NCBI RefSeq assembly: GCF_001866645.1
Contig: NZ_MLYP01000021.1
Location: forward strand, 1-64,000
Length of the DNA: 64,000 bases
From: Streptomyces colonosanans
GTDB taxonomy: Bacteria; Actinomycetota; Actinomycetes; Streptomycetales; Streptomycetaceae
Direction: 5' to 3'
Numbering within the stretch: position 1 is the first letter of the stretch; every line of letters starts with the position of its first letter. Position numbers and translations under genes: made by a program. Of this stretch, positions 8,778 to 18,350 are shown in pieces. The notes beneath the pieces were generated by a model. The model saw only the letters and a program-made list of their open reading frames with translations. It was not told where the DNA came from and ran no database searches.

Positions 8778-11219
8778 ATGGCACAGGGCACGGTCCAGGT
8801 GACGCACACCGGAACATCGCGGTGGCGGCGCCGCACGGGTGAGTACGCATCACTCACCGCCGCTCTGGAGGCCGCGGGCGACGGAGATGTACTCACCATC
8901 GCTCCGGGGATCTACCGGGAGAACCTCGTCGTCCAGCGGGCGGTGACGCTGCGCGGGTCCGAGGGCTCCCCCGGCTCGGTGCGTATCGCGCCGGTGGACG
9001 GCGTACCCCTGACCGTGCGGGCCTCCGCGGTGGTTCAGGACCTGCACATCGAGGGCCAGGACGCGGCCGCGCCCGCGCTGCTCGTCGAGCAGGGCATGCC
9101 GGAACTGGCGGACGTGCGGATCATGACGCGGTCCGCGGCCGGCATCGAGGTCCGCGGCAGCGCGCGCCCCACGGTCCGACGCTGCACGATCGACAACCCG
9201 GCCGGCATCGGTATCGCCGTCGTGGAAGGCGCCGGCGGGGTCTTCGAAGAGTGCGAGGTCATGGCGGCGGCCCAGTCGGGCGTCGCGGTCCGCGGCGGCG
9301 CGCACCCCCGGCTGGAGCGCTGCCGGGTGCACCACACCTCGGGCGCGGGGTTGTCGGCCACCGGCGAGAACTCCTCACTGGAGGCCGTCGGTTGCGAGGT
9401 GTACGAGGTCCGGGGCTCCGGCGTGCAGGTCACCGGGAACGCCGCGGCGCACCTGACGGACTGCGAGGTGTACCGCACGACCGCGGACGGCGTCACCCTC
9501 GACACGGACGCGGTGCTGACGCTCGCCGACTGCCGTATCCACGACATCCCGGAGAACGCGGTCGACCTGCGGTCCCGCTCGGTGCTCACGCTGACCCGCA
9601 CGACGGTGCGGCAGTTCGGGCGCAATGGCCTGTCGGTGTGGGACCCGGGCACCCGGGTGGACGCCAACCAGTGCGAGATCTCCGACAGCACGGGCGACTA
9701 CCCGGCGGTGTGGGTCAGCGACGGCGCGACCGCGGTGCTCGAATCCTGCCGGGTGCACGACGTGCCGGACGCCCTGTTCGTCCTCGACCGCGGCTCGCGC
9801 GCGGACGTCGTGGACAGCGACCTCACCCAGGTGCGCAACACGGCGGTGTCGGTGAGCGACGGTGCCACCGCGCAACTGGACGACTGCCGGATCCAGGAAG
9901 CGTCGACGGGCGCCTGGTTCCGGGACCACGGCAGCGGTGGCACGCTGTCCGGCTGCACCATCGACGGCACCCAGACGGGCGTGATCGTCACCAAGGGCGC
10001 CGACCCCACCATCGAGCGCTGCACGGTGACCTCACCGGCGGAGGCGGGCTTCTACGTCTCCGCGGGCGGCCGGGGCAGCTTCCTGAACTGCCGGGTCACG
10101 GGCAGCGGCGGCTACGGCTTCCATGTGATCGACGGCTGCCGTGCCACGCTGAAGAAGTGCCGTACGGAGCGGTGTGCACGCGCAGGCTACGAGTTCGCGG
10201 ACGGCGGCCCGAACACGCCCGGCGGTGGCGCCGCGGTCGTCGAGGACTGCACCAGCGACAAGAGCACCGGGCTACGGCCCCCGTCCGCCCAGGAGACGGC
10301 CGTGCAGACAACGGGCGGGTCCCCCGGCCTGTTGGGTGCAATCCCCGGCCAGCGCGCCACCGAGCACGAGACCGTCGTCAGGGCGGCGCAGGAGCCGGAG
10401 CAGCCCGCGCGCACATCGAAAGCCGTACTCGGGGAACTCGACGCGCTGGTGGGCCTGGAGAACGTCAAGCGCGAGGTGCGCGCCCTCACCGACATGATCG
10501 AGGTGGGACGCCGCCGGCAGCAGGCGGGCCTGAAGGCGGCGTCCGTGCGACGGCACCTGGTGTTCACAGGCTCTCCCGGCACCGGCAAGACAACGGTCGC
10601 CCGGCTGTACGGCGAGATCCTGGCCTCCCTCGGGGTGCTGGAGAAGGGCCACCTCGTGGAGGTGTCCCGGGTCGACCTGGTCGGCGAGCACATCGGCTCC
10701 ACCGCCATCCGCACCCAGGAGGCCTTCGACCGGGCGCGCGGCGGAGTGCTGTTCATCGACGAGGCCTATGCGCTGTCGCCGGAGGACTCCGGCCGCGACT
10801 TCGGGCGTGAGGCGATCGACACCCTGGTGAAGCTGATGGAGGACCACCGGGAGGCGGTCGTGGTGATCGTCGCGGGCTACACGGCGGAGATGGAACGGTT
10901 CCTGTCGGTCAACCCCGGCGTGGCTTCCCGCTTCTCACGGACCATCACCTTCGACGACTACGGCCCCGAGGACCTGCTGCGGATCGTGGAGCAGCAGGCC
11001 GAGGAGCAGGAGTACAGGCTGAGCCCCGGGACCGCCGAGGCCCTGCCGAAGTACTTCACGGCGCTTCCGAAGGGGCCGGCGTTCGGCAACGGCCGCACCG
11101 CACGCCAGACCTTCGAGGCGATGGTGGAGCGGCACGCGGGCCGGGTCGCCCAGCTGGCTGAACCAAGCACGGACGACCTGACGCTGCTCTACCCGGAAGA
11201 CCTGCCGGAACTGCCCTGA
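8778..11219 (+). CDS. Right-handed beta-helix protein fused to a CbxX/CfxQ-type AAA+ ATPase
   Basis: The 813-residue protein has two parts. Residues about 20-500 form a long right-handed parallel beta-helix of imperfect repeats (pectate-lyase/NosD-like; many turns contain a Cys-x-V/I or DC element). After a linker rich in Thr, Gln and Pro, residues about 545-813 are a single AAA+ module of the CbxX/CfxQ/SpoVK type: LVGLENVKREVRAL, Walker A GSPGTGKTT near 598-606, Walker B VLFIDEAYAL with D661 and E662, and VVIVAGYTAEM. EccA proteins of type VII secretion share this ATPase type, but no ESX genes are nearby. ATG 8778 is chosen because it matches the domain start; no strong ribosome-binding site is seen. 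The fusion suggests remodelling of a partner held by the beta-helix. Confidence 0.85.
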   Translation: MAQGTVQVTHTGTSRWRRRTGEYASLTAALEAAGDGDVLTIAPGIYRENLVVQRAVTLRGSEGSPGSVRIAPVDGVPLTVRASAVVQDLHIEGQDAAAPALLVEQGMPELADVRIMTRSAAGIEVRGSARPTVRRCTIDNPAGIGIAVVEGAGGVFEECEVMAAAQSGVAVRGGAHPRLERCRVHHTSGAGLSATGENSSLEAVGCEVYEVRGSGVQVTGNAAAHLTDCEVYRTTADGVTLDTDAVLTLADCRIHDIPENAVDLRSRSVLTLTRTTVRQFGRNGLSVWDPGTRVDANQCEISDSTGDYPAVWVSDGATAVLESCRVHDVPDALFVLDRGSRADVVDSDLTQVRNTAVSVSDGATAQLDDCRIQEASTGAWFRDHGSGGTLSGCTIDGTQTGVIVTKGADPTIERCTVTSPAEAGFYVSAGGRGSFLNCRVTGSGGYGFHVIDGCRATLKKCRTERCARAGYEFADGGPNTPGGGAAVVEDCTSDKSTGLRPPSAQETAVQTTGGSPGLLGAIPGQRATEHETVVRAAQEPEQPARTSKAVLGELDALVGLENVKREVRALTDMIEVGRRRQQAGLKAASVRRHLVFTGSPGTGKTTVARLYGEILASLGVLEKGHLVEVSRVDLVGEHIGSTAIRTQEAFDRARGGVLFIDEAYALSPEDSGRDFGREAIDTLVKLMEDHREAVVVIVAGYTAEMERFLSVNPGVASRFSRTITFDDYGPEDLLRIVEQQAEEQEYRLSPGTAEALPKYFTALPKGPAFGNGRTARQTFEAMVERHAGRVAQLAEPSTDDLTLLYPEDLPELP

Positions 11220-11526
11220 GCCGCGTCCCCGGGCGGCGGGCTCCCGTCGCCCGCCCGGCCGTCCACCCCGGCGGGCCCACCGCCGGACGTGCCGGCCCGT
11301 CGCGAGGACCCGCCCCCCGGGCCCGGACCGAGCAGCGACCGTGGCCGCGCCGGCAGTCGCGTGGCGGGGCGGCGGTTCGCTCTTCCTGAGGTACGGGGTG
11401 GCGCGGCCTGTGGCCGCCCGTGCAAGGATGGGACATCCTCCGCGATGGTGGCGGGACAGTGACCTCGTCCAAGCCGACACGGACGGGAATTTCGGACGCA
11501 ATCGGACAAAAGGGAGCGGAGCGGAC

Positions 11527-12363
11527 GTGAGCGAGAATCAGAACCTCCTCGCGGAGCAGCGCCGCGCCCTGATCGTGGACGAGGTGCGACGGCGCGGCGG
11601 GGTCCGCGTGAACGAGCTGACGCGCAAGCTCGGCGTCTCCGACATGACGGTCCGCCGCGATCTCGACGCGCTCGCCCGCCAGGGGGTGCTGGAGAAGGTA
11701 CACGGCGGCGCGGTGCCGGTGATGGAGGCCAGCACGCACGAGCCGGGGTTCGAGGCCAAGTCGGGTCTGGAGCTGACGGCCAAGGAGGACATCGCGCGGG
11801 CGGCGGCCGAACTGGTCGCACCGGGCACGGCGATCGCGCTGTCCGGGGGGACGACGACGTATGCGCTGGCCCACCATCTCCTCGACGTGCCGGATCTGAC
11901 CGTCGTCACCAACTCGGTGCGCGTGGCCGACGTCTTCCACTCGGCGCAGCGCACCTCGGGCCAGCGGCAGGGCGCGGCCACCGTCGTACTGACCGGCGGG
12001 GTGCGGACGCCGTCCGACTCACTCGTGGGGCCCGTGGCCGACCGGGCGATCGCCTCTCTCCACTTCGACGTGCTCTTCCTCGGTGTGCACGGCATATCGA
12101 TCGAGGCGGGCCTGTCGACGCCGAACCTGGCGGAGGCCGAGACCAACCAGCGGCTCGTACAGTCCGCGCGGCGTGTCGTGGTGGTCGCCGACCACACCAA
12201 GTGGGGCACGGTGGGCCTGAGTTCGTTCGCCACGCTGGAGCAGGTCGACACTCTGGTGACCGACGCGGGCCTGCCGGCCGAGGCACGGGCGGAGGTCTCG
12301 GAACACCTCAGACGGCTGGTGATCGCCGGCGAGCCCGGAGACAGTACGGACATCGACGGCTGA
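11527..12363 (+). CDS. DeoR/GlpR-family transcriptional regulator
   Basis: The 278 residues comprise an N-terminal winged helix-turn-helix (residues 27-48, VNELTRKLGVSDMTVRRDLD) and a DeoR C-terminal sensor domain with LSGGTTTYALAHHL and VVVVADHTKWG, a fold that binds phosphorylated sugars. It is intact, unlike the relic at 20270. GTG 11527 is chosen from GGGAGCGGAG upstream and the family start. The upstream ORF extension to 11341 has no family support. It stands alone with no sugar genes immediately beside it, so its target is unknown; the sugar isomerase/aldolase operon at 18351-20147 is 6 kb away and lacks a working local regulator. Confidence 0.88.
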   Translation: MSENQNLLAEQRRALIVDEVRRRGGVRVNELTRKLGVSDMTVRRDLDALARQGVLEKVHGGAVPVMEASTHEPGFEAKSGLELTAKEDIARAAAELVAPGTAIALSGGTTTYALAHHLLDVPDLTVVTNSVRVADVFHSAQRTSGQRQGAATVVLTGGVRTPSDSLVGPVADRAIASLHFDVLFLGVHGISIEAGLSTPNLAEAETNQRLVQSARRVVVVADHTKWGTVGLSSFATLEQVDTLVTDAGLPAEARAEVSEHLRRLVIAGEPGDSTDIDG

Positions 12364-12489
12364 CGCCCCGCCCACTGCGGTGACGCCGAGCCGGCGCCAC
12401 CGCTTTTGTTCGGGAACTCCGTGTCCCGCGAAGGGACTGGCGGGGCGTGCCGGTGTACGGGCTCACTCCCGCTCACGGCCCGGGAACGG

Positions 12490-13614
12490 TCAGCACGGCC
12501 ATACGCCGGTCGCCAGCAGCGAGTCGATCGCCGCCGTGTACGGCGCGATGTCCAGACCCTGCTCGGCGAGCCAGACATCCGAGTAGTACTTGTCCAGGTA
12601 GCGGTCGCCCGGGTCGCACAGCAGGGTCACCACGCTGCCCGTGCGCCTCTCGGCCACCATCTCCGAGACGATCTTCAGCGCGCTCCACAGGCCCGTGCCG
12701 GTCGAGCCGCCCGCCTTGCGACCGAGGGCCGCCTCCAGGGCCCGTAGCGCGGCGACGGTCGCCGCGTCCGGGACCTTCATCATCCGGTCGATGGCCGCCG
12801 GCACGAAGCTGGGTTCCATCCGGGGCCGGCCGATGCCCTCGATGCGCGAGCCGCGGTCACAGGTGAGGTCCGAGTCGCCGGACGTCCACCCGTCGAAGAA
12901 GCACGAGTTCTCCGGGTCGGCGACGCAGACACGGGTGTCGTACTGCATGTAGTGGGCATACCGGGCGATGGTGGCCGAGGTGCCGCCGGTGCCCGCCGTG
13001 GCGACGATCCACGCGGGCTCGGGGAAGCGCTCCAACTCCAGCTGGCAGAAGATGGAATCGGCGATGTTGTTGTTGCCGCGCCAGTCCGTGGCCCGTTCCG
13101 CGTAGGTGAACTGGTCCATGTAGTGGCCGCCGGTCTCCGCCGCGAGGGCGGCCGAAGCCTCGTACATCTTCCGTGAGTCGTCCACGAAGTGGCACTGTCC
13201 GCCGTGGAATTCGATGAGGCGGCACTTCTCCGCGCTCGTCGTGCGCGGCATGACCGCGATGAAGGGCACGCCGATGAGTTTCGCGAAGTACGCCTCGGAG
13301 ACGGCCGTGGAGCCACTGGAGGCCTCGATCACCGGGCGGCCCGGGCGGATCCAGCCGTTGCACAGGCCGTACAGGAACAGGGAGCGGGCCAGGCGGTGCT
13401 TGAGGCTGCCGGTGGGGTGGGTCGACTCGTCCTTGAGATACAGGTCGATGCCCCAGTGCTCGGGCAGCGGGAAGCGCAGCAGGTGCGTGTCGGCCGAGCG
13501 GTTGGCGTCGGCCTGGACCTTGCGGACGGCCTCCTTCAGCCAGGTCCGGTACTCGGTGTCGCTGTGGTCGACATCGAGGGTCCCACCGGGGTGGATCGGC
13601 CGGGGAGTGCTCAC
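12490..13614 (-). CDS. PLP-dependent cysteine synthase-like enzyme (possible cysteine desulfhydrase)
   Basis: This 374-residue fold-type II PLP enzyme has the Schiff-base lysine K72 in PTGSLKHRL, a substrate loop EASSGSTAV in place of the SGNTG of CysK, and the phosphate-binding TAGTGGTSA. The altered loop and longer N-terminus match the subgroup that includes mycobacterial Cds1, reported to degrade L-cysteine to sulfide, pyruvate and ammonia, rather than CysK itself. GTG 13614 is preceded by AAGGAGCC. It is transcribed alone, convergent with the DeoR gene. Cysteine or cystathionine synthesis remains an alternative. Confidence 0.82.
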   Translation of the reverse strand: MSTPRPIHPGGTLDVDHSDTEYRTWLKEAVRKVQADANRSADTHLLRFPLPEHWGIDLYLKDESTHPTGSLKHRLARSLFLYGLCNGWIRPGRPVIEASSGSTAVSEAYFAKLIGVPFIAVMPRTTSAEKCRLIEFHGGQCHFVDDSRKMYEASAALAAETGGHYMDQFTYAERATDWRGNNNIADSIFCQLELERFPEPAWIVATAGTGGTSATIARYAHYMQYDTRVCVADPENSCFFDGWTSGDSDLTCDRGSRIEGIGRPRMEPSFVPAAIDRMMKVPDAATVAALRALEAALGRKAGGSTGTGLWSALKIVSEMVAERRTGSVVTLLCDPGDRYLDKYYSDVWLAEQGLDIAPYTAAIDSLLATGVWPC

Positions 13615-14010
13615 AGCGGGGCTCCTTACGGGGATGCGCCGACACCAGGTTCACGTGGTCGGACGCCTCGATCATAAGCATTCCTTCGCACGCTCCTCAC
13701 CTGCATAAACGCATCTTTGAGCAGCCCAAAGACACCCCTGCGGGGTGGGGCGGACAACAGTGGGGGGCGCATCCGCGCGAGTGCGCCTCCTGCCCGGTGT
13801 GACCTCGCCCTGCACACTGGTGCAAGGCGCCGGGTGCGGGCAGACTGCACGGCACGGGACGCCGACCGGGACCGTCGGGCACCCGCGCGGGACACCGTGC
13901 CGTACGGGGTGCGGACTGGATCACGACCGAACTCGATCGGGGCCATGCCGGATCGCGGCCCACACCGGATCCGGACCGGGCACAGCCGAACGCACAAGGG
14001 GGCGGGCAAC
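13615..14010. other. Divergent intergenic region
   Basis: No gene is seen. The 100 bases next to the PLP enzyme are relatively AT-rich (around 13670-13730) and likely hold its promoter. Nearer the other gene there is a 10-bp palindrome CCGGATCCGG (13965-13974) and a second CCGGATC at 13948-13954. Confidence 0.4.
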
Positions 14011-14334
14011 ATGGCGGAACCGGAGTTCGCGGCCTCGGGGGTGCGGATCGGAAAGAGACTGCGGTCACTCACCCGGGCCGGTCAGGTGCGGATCAGTGAC
14101 GGCAGACTGCGGCTGCTCACCAGCTACGGCAGCGAGATCGACAGCGCGCCGGTACAGGCGGTACGCGCGTCGAAACCCTGGTTCGCGTCGGAGGACCGGG
14201 CGTTGGCCGACGTCAACGGCACCCGCTATTCACTGACCCTCGGCGACCATGACCCCGCACCCGGGCAGCCGGGACCCCCGTCGGCACGGCGGTTCATCGA
14301 GGCGGTCCGCAGGGCGGCCGGGCGCGGCGGCTGA
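14011..14334 (+). CDS. Conserved hypothetical protein
   Basis: This is a small soluble protein of 107 residues, starting MAEPEFAASGVRIGKRLRSL, with a beta-rich middle (RISDGRLRLLTSYGSEID) and an arginine-rich C-terminus. It has no signal peptide, membrane segment or catalytic motif. AAGGGGG lies 8 bases before ATG 14011, which decides this start over the much longer upstream frame. The beta-rich centre resembles short PH-like proteins of streptomycetes, but that is a guess. Confidence 0.65.
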   Translation: MAEPEFAASGVRIGKRLRSLTRAGQVRISDGRLRLLTSYGSEIDSAPVQAVRASKPWFASEDRALADVNGTRYSLTLGDHDPAPGQPGPPSARRFIEAVRRAAGRGG

Positions 14335-14577
14335 TCGTGTTGCGAGTTGCAGGACGCCGACACGTGGGTCACGCTGGTCTCACATCACTCTGGGTTTACC
14401 GGCGATCACGCTGAAGAACCAGCCCGCCGGTCATGACAGCGGGCGGCCGCCGTACGAAGCCGTTCCGCGCCAGGCGGCCGGAGTATTCAGCCGCACAGCA
14501 GGCGGCATGTACACCCGGCCTTCCTGCTGGATCCGCTCTTCGTCTTCTTCCGGACCTCAATTCGGGGAGTCGCAGCC

Positions 14578-15102
14578 GTGATCAGCCAGCCAAGCAGGCA
14601 GTGCACGGTGGAGCTCCAAGCCCTGCCGTCGCGGATCGGTCAGGTCCGCAGAATCGTATCGGCGCACTTGCGCTACTGGCACCTCGATCCCTTGATAGAC
14701 CGGGCGGCGCTCGGTGTGACGGAGCTGTTGACGAACGTCCACCTGCATGCCCGGCCCGACAAGACGTGCACCGTGGAGATGGAACTGCTGCTCGAGCGGC
14801 TGACCGTCTCGGTGTACGACCACGACCCGCGCCTGCCGGAGCTGCGCGAGGTGGATCCCTCCTCCACCAGCGGACGCGGTCTCGCGATGGTCGCCGCGGT
14901 GGCCGACAGCTGGGGGGCTCGCCCGGACGGGGACTCGGGCAAGGTCGTCTGGTTCACGCTTCCGGCGCCCGTCTCGGCACCGGCCTGGCCGATGCGGGGC
15001 CCTACGCCCTACGACCGGGCGCTCGAGTTGCCCGTCCGCGGGTACGTGGTCGCCGATCGCGGGAAGGAACGCGCTCCCGCCCGGTCCGTCGTTGCCGGCT
15101 GA
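14578..15102 (+). CDS. RsbW-like ATP-binding protein (GHKL, anti-sigma factor type)
   Basis: The 174 residues hold a single GHKL/HATPase_c domain: N-box VTELLTNVHLHA (about 47-58), G1 box DHDPRLP, and G2 box TSGRGLAMVAAV. There is no HisKA domain, so it is not a histidine kinase. Streptomyces has dozens of such small ATPases, some acting as anti-sigma factors or as kinases of STAS anti-anti-sigma proteins. No sigma factor or STAS gene is adjacent, so its partner is unknown. GTG 14578 follows GGGGAG at a 9-base spacing. The C-terminal 40 residues are a variable tail. Confidence 0.85.
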   Translation: MISQPSRQCTVELQALPSRIGQVRRIVSAHLRYWHLDPLIDRAALGVTELLTNVHLHARPDKTCTVEMELLLERLTVSVYDHDPRLPELREVDPSSTSGRGLAMVAAVADSWGARPDGDSGKVVWFTLPAPVSAPAWPMRGPTPYDRALELPVRGYVVADRGKERAPARSVVAG

Positions 15103-15161
15103 CCGGGCGGTGACTTCCTTTCCCGGGAGTACGCGGGCGCAGGCCGTCGCGTGCCTCGCTG

Positions 15162-16388
15162 TCAGGCGAGCGCCGCCAGCGGGTCGTCCAGCACCGGCTG
15201 CCACGCCACCTCGGCCGCGCCCACCAGGCTGTTGTGGTCGAGTGTGCAGGCCAGGATGGGGACTCCGCCGCTGCGGCCCCACAGGCTGCGGTCGGCGACG
15301 ACGGCGCGCAGCCGCTCGGGGTCGGCGTCGAGCAGGGTGCGGTGCAGTCCGCCGAGGATGATGCGGTCGGGGTTGAGGATGTTGACCAGTCCGGCAAGGC
15401 CCAGGCCCAGCCGGTCGATCAGTTCCTCGACGGCGGTGCGCACGGCCGGGTCGGCCGGATACCGCGTGCGGATCAGGTCGTTCGCCTGCTGGAGGTGCGA
15501 GACCTCGGGGCCGGCGTCGCGACCGGCCGCCGCGAGGAACGCCGGCGGGTCCGCCTCCACGTCGAGGCAGCCGCGGCTGCCGCAGTGGCAGGGGCGTCCC
15601 TCGGGGTGGACGGTGAGGTGCCCCACCTCCAGCGCCAGCCCCGAACTGCCGGTGTGCAGGCGCCCGTCGAGCACCAGCGCGCCACCGACGCCCCGGTGTC
15701 CGGTGGCCACGCACAGCAGATCGCGGGAGCCGCGGCCCGCTCCGTGCCGGTGCTCGGCGAGGGCGGCCAGGTTGATGTCGTTGGCGGCGAAGACGGGCCC
15801 GGTGATGCCCGCGGCGCGCACGCGCTCGGCGAAGATCTCCCGTACGGGCGCGCCCGCCGGCCAGTCCAGGTGCAGGGGGTTGAGCGCCAGGCCCTCGGGT
15901 TCGGCGACCGCGGACGGCACGGCGAGCCCGGCGCCCACACAGCGCCGCCCGGTCTCGTGCAGGAGTTCGGCGCCCGCCTCGACCACCGAGCCGAGCACCT
16001 CCGCCGGATCGGCGTCGACGGCTCCGCGGCCGGGTGCGGTCGCCACGATGCGGCCGCCGAGCCCGACGAGCGCGGCCCGGAAGCCGTCGGCGTGCACCTG
16101 GGCGGCGAGCGCGACGGGCCCGTCCTCGGCGACCTCCAGCCGGTGCGAGGGCCGGCCCTGCGAACCGGCGGCGCTCGGGTGGGCGTCGACCCGGATCAGT
16201 CCCAGCGCCTCCAGCTCCGCGGCCACCGCCCCGGCGGTGGCCCGGGTGACGCCAAGCTCCGCGGTGAGCACGGCACGCGTCGGCGCACGTCCGGTGTGCA
16301 CCAGTTCCAGCGCGGGTCCGAGCGCGCCGCGCCCCCGGTCCAGCCGTGTCCGCGAGTTCGCCGTTTGGGGTCCCGCCTTTCCGTTCAT
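15162..16388 (-). CDS. ROK-family transcriptional regulator
   Basis: The 408-residue protein has an N-terminal winged helix (RAVLTAELGVTRATAGAVAA) followed by a ROK domain with the zinc motif CHCGSRGCLD and NPDRIILGG. ROK regulators with a DNA-binding head usually repress sugar genes and respond to a sugar or its phosphate. Its ATG overlaps the stop of the AlkB gene by 4 bases (16385-16388), so the two are translationally coupled, although their functions seem unrelated. No sugar genes are next to it, so its target is unclear. The sugar-kinase motif DxGGT is not conserved at the expected place (VGLGGR), which argues for a regulator, not a kinase. Confidence 0.88.
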   Translation of the reverse strand: MNGKAGPQTANSRTRLDRGRGALGPALELVHTGRAPTRAVLTAELGVTRATAGAVAAELEALGLIRVDAHPSAAGSQGRPSHRLEVAEDGPVALAAQVHADGFRAALVGLGGRIVATAPGRGAVDADPAEVLGSVVEAGAELLHETGRRCVGAGLAVPSAVAEPEGLALNPLHLDWPAGAPVREIFAERVRAAGITGPVFAANDINLAALAEHRHGAGRGSRDLLCVATGHRGVGGALVLDGRLHTGSSGLALEVGHLTVHPEGRPCHCGSRGCLDVEADPPAFLAAAGRDAGPEVSHLQQANDLIRTRYPADPAVRTAVEELIDRLGLGLAGLVNILNPDRIILGGLHRTLLDADPERLRAVVADRSLWGRSGGVPILACTLDHNSLVGAAEVAWQPVLDDPLAALA

Positions 16389-17074
16389 GAGGGCGAGTCT
16401 CCCATGATCCGCTTCGGGGCCGGCCTGAGCCCGCTGACCCTCAGCGTGATGTTCAGCCGGCCCGACAGTCCCAACTCGGGCGGTGCCGTTCCCGGATGCA
16501 CTCGCGGCACCCCGTGGTGGGCGAGACGTGCCGTGCCGCCGAAGACGAACAGGTCCCCGCTGCGCAGTTCGATGTCCGTGTACGGGCGCGCCCGGGTCTC
16601 GTTGTTGCCGAAGCGGAAGACGCAGGAGTCGCCGAGGCTCAGGGACACGACGGGGGCGTTCGGCTTCTCGTCACTGTCGCGATGCATGCCCATGTGGGCA
16701 TCCGCGTCATAGAAGTTGATCAGGGCGATGTCGTACGGCTCCGGCGGCACCGCCTGCGGGCCGAGAGCGGCCAGGACCGCCTCGTGGCCGAGCGCGGCCA
16801 GCCGGCCCGGCATCGGTTTGACGGGGGCGCCGTCGCCGTCGACGACCGTGCGGGCGTATCCGTACGGATACCAGTGCCAGCCGAGGCAGACCTGCCGGGC
16901 GGTCATCGTGCCGCCGCCCGGGGTGTGCACGGTGCGCAGGCCGGCGGGTGGCCGGGCCCATTCCCGGCATGCCTTGAGGAGCCGGCGCTGACCGTCCGCG
17001 TCCAGCCAGTCCGGCACATGGACCGCGCCGGGCGCGATCTCTCTGCGGCTTCGCGGAAACAGCTCGGCGTCCAT
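16385..17074 (-). CDS. AlkB-family 2-oxoglutarate/Fe(II) dioxygenase
   Basis: This 229-residue protein would oxidatively demethylate N-alkylated bases in DNA or RNA. The iron ligands H131, D133 (MGMHRDSDE) and H187 (ARLAHHG) are present, as are the 2-oxoglutarate arginine R206 and R212 in RLNITLR, the same spacing as in the E. coli enzyme. The substrate lid includes GWHWYPYGY. It is the first gene of a two-gene unit with the ROK regulator (4-base overlap). No Ada-type regulator is near. The promoter lies in the 97-base gap shared with the divergent methyltransferase gene. Confidence 0.9.
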   Translation of the reverse strand: MDAELFPRSRREIAPGAVHVPDWLDADGQRRLLKACREWARPPAGLRTVHTPGGGTMTARQVCLGWHWYPYGYARTVVDGDGAPVKPMPGRLAALGHEAVLAALGPQAVPPEPYDIALINFYDADAHMGMHRDSDEKPNAPVVSLSLGDSCVFRFGNNETRARPYTDIELRSGDLFVFGGTARLAHHGVPRVHPGTAPPELGLSGRLNITLRVSGLRPAPKRIMGDSPS

Positions 17075-17156
17075 GGCACCATCATCACGGATCCGGCCTG
17101 TCGGCGGCCTCGCGTGCTGTGGCCGGGCACGTGCCCGGGCTTCCCCTCGGGTCGCT

Positions 17157-17162
17157 TAGCCT
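17157..17162 (+). promoter_or_regulatory. -10-like hexamer TAGCCT, leaderless-type promoter
   Basis: TAGCCT stands 9 bases before ATG 17172, with no ribosome-binding site between. Transcription would start at or near the start codon. Confidence 0.45.
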
Positions 17163-17171
17163 GGACGCACG

Positions 17172-18314
17172 ATGAACGACCGTATGACCACGCCCTGGGG
17201 CGCGTATGCGCTGACCCGTTTCCCCGAGGATCCCCGTGACCGGCTGCGCGCCTGGGACGCCTCCGACGCGTATCTGCTGCGGCACCTCGCGGCGAGCGGC
17301 ACCCCGATGAACGGCGCGGTCGTCATCGTCGGCGACCGGTGGGGCGCGCTCGCCACGGCGCTCGCGGAGCACCGGCCGACACAGATCACCGACTCGTTCC
17401 TGGCCCGCGAGGCCACCCGCGCCAATCTCGAGCGCAACGGCGTGGCCCCCGATGCGGTGCGGCTCCTCACCACCCAGGACGCGCCGCCCGACCGTATCGA
17501 CGTCCTCCTCGTCCGCGTACCGAAGAGCCTCGCGCTGCTGGAGGACCAGCTGCACCGGCTGGCGCCCGGTGTGCACGAGGGGACGGTGGTCGTCGGCACG
17601 GGGATGGTCAAGGAGATCCACACCTCGACACTGAAACTGTTCGAGCGGATCCTCGGCCCGACCCGCACCTCGCTGGCCGAGCAGAAGGCCCGGCTCGTCT
17701 TCTGCTCCCCCGATCCGGGGCTGGACCGGGGCGCCAACCCGTGGCCGTACCGCTACCGACTCCCCGACGGCATCGGCCCGTTGTCCGGCCGGACCGTCAC
17801 CAACCACGCGGGCGTCTTCTGCGCCGACCGCCTCGACATCGGGACCCGGTTCTTCCTGCGGCACCTGCCGCGCGGCCGGGGCGCCGAGCGGATCGTGGAC
17901 CTGGGCTGCGGCAACGGGATCGTCGGTCTGGCCGCCGCGCTGGCCAGCCCCCCGGCGGAGGTGCTGTTCGTCGACGAGTCGTACCAGGCGGTGGCCTCGG
18001 CCGAGGCCACGTACCGGGAGAACGCGGACGGAGCGGCGGAGTTCCGGGTGGGCGACGGGCTGTCGGGGGTGCCCGCCGGGAGCGTCGACCTCGTCCTCAA
18101 CAACCCGCCGTTCCACTCCCACCAGGCGACCACGGACGCCACGGCCTGGCGCATGTTCACCGGCGCGCGGCGCGCCCTGCGGCCAGGCGGCGAGCTATGG
18201 GTGATCGGCAACCGCCACCTGGGCTACCACGTCAAGCTGCGCCGTCTCTTCGGCAACAGCGAACTGGTCGCGAGCGATGCGAAGTTCGTGGTCCTGAAGG
18301 CCGTCAAGAGGTAG
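17172..18314 (+). CDS. RlmG/RsmC-type class I methyltransferase
   Basis: The 380 residues form two tandem Rossmann-like domains: a degenerate N-terminal copy (about 1-190) and a catalytic SAM domain with IVDLGCGNGIVGLAA, the acidic residue in VLFVDES, and the N-P-P-F motif at 311-314 that marks N-methylation of guanine. Length and layout match RlmG (m2G1835 of 23S rRNA) and RsmC (m2G1207 of 16S rRNA). The sequence cannot decide between them, but the length is closest to RlmG. It is likely a monocistronic, leaderless gene. Confidence 0.83.
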   Translation: MNDRMTTPWGAYALTRFPEDPRDRLRAWDASDAYLLRHLAASGTPMNGAVVIVGDRWGALATALAEHRPTQITDSFLAREATRANLERNGVAPDAVRLLTTQDAPPDRIDVLLVRVPKSLALLEDQLHRLAPGVHEGTVVVGTGMVKEIHTSTLKLFERILGPTRTSLAEQKARLVFCSPDPGLDRGANPWPYRYRLPDGIGPLSGRTVTNHAGVFCADRLDIGTRFFLRHLPRGRGAERIVDLGCGNGIVGLAAALASPPAEVLFVDESYQAVASAEATYRENADGAAEFRVGDGLSGVPAGSVDLVLNNPPFHSHQATTDATAWRMFTGARRALRPGGELWVIGNRHLGYHVKLRRLFGNSELVASDAKFVVLKAVKR

Positions 18315-18350
18315 GGCGCGGGCCCCGGTGCGGCGGGCGGCAGTGAGCGC

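Noticed and set aside
6509..8899. A 796-codon open frame on the minus strand
   Set aside because: It is antisense to the DUF6643-type, MOSC and Rv1733c-like genes and shows no family motifs. Long antisense frames are expected from GC-rich third positions.
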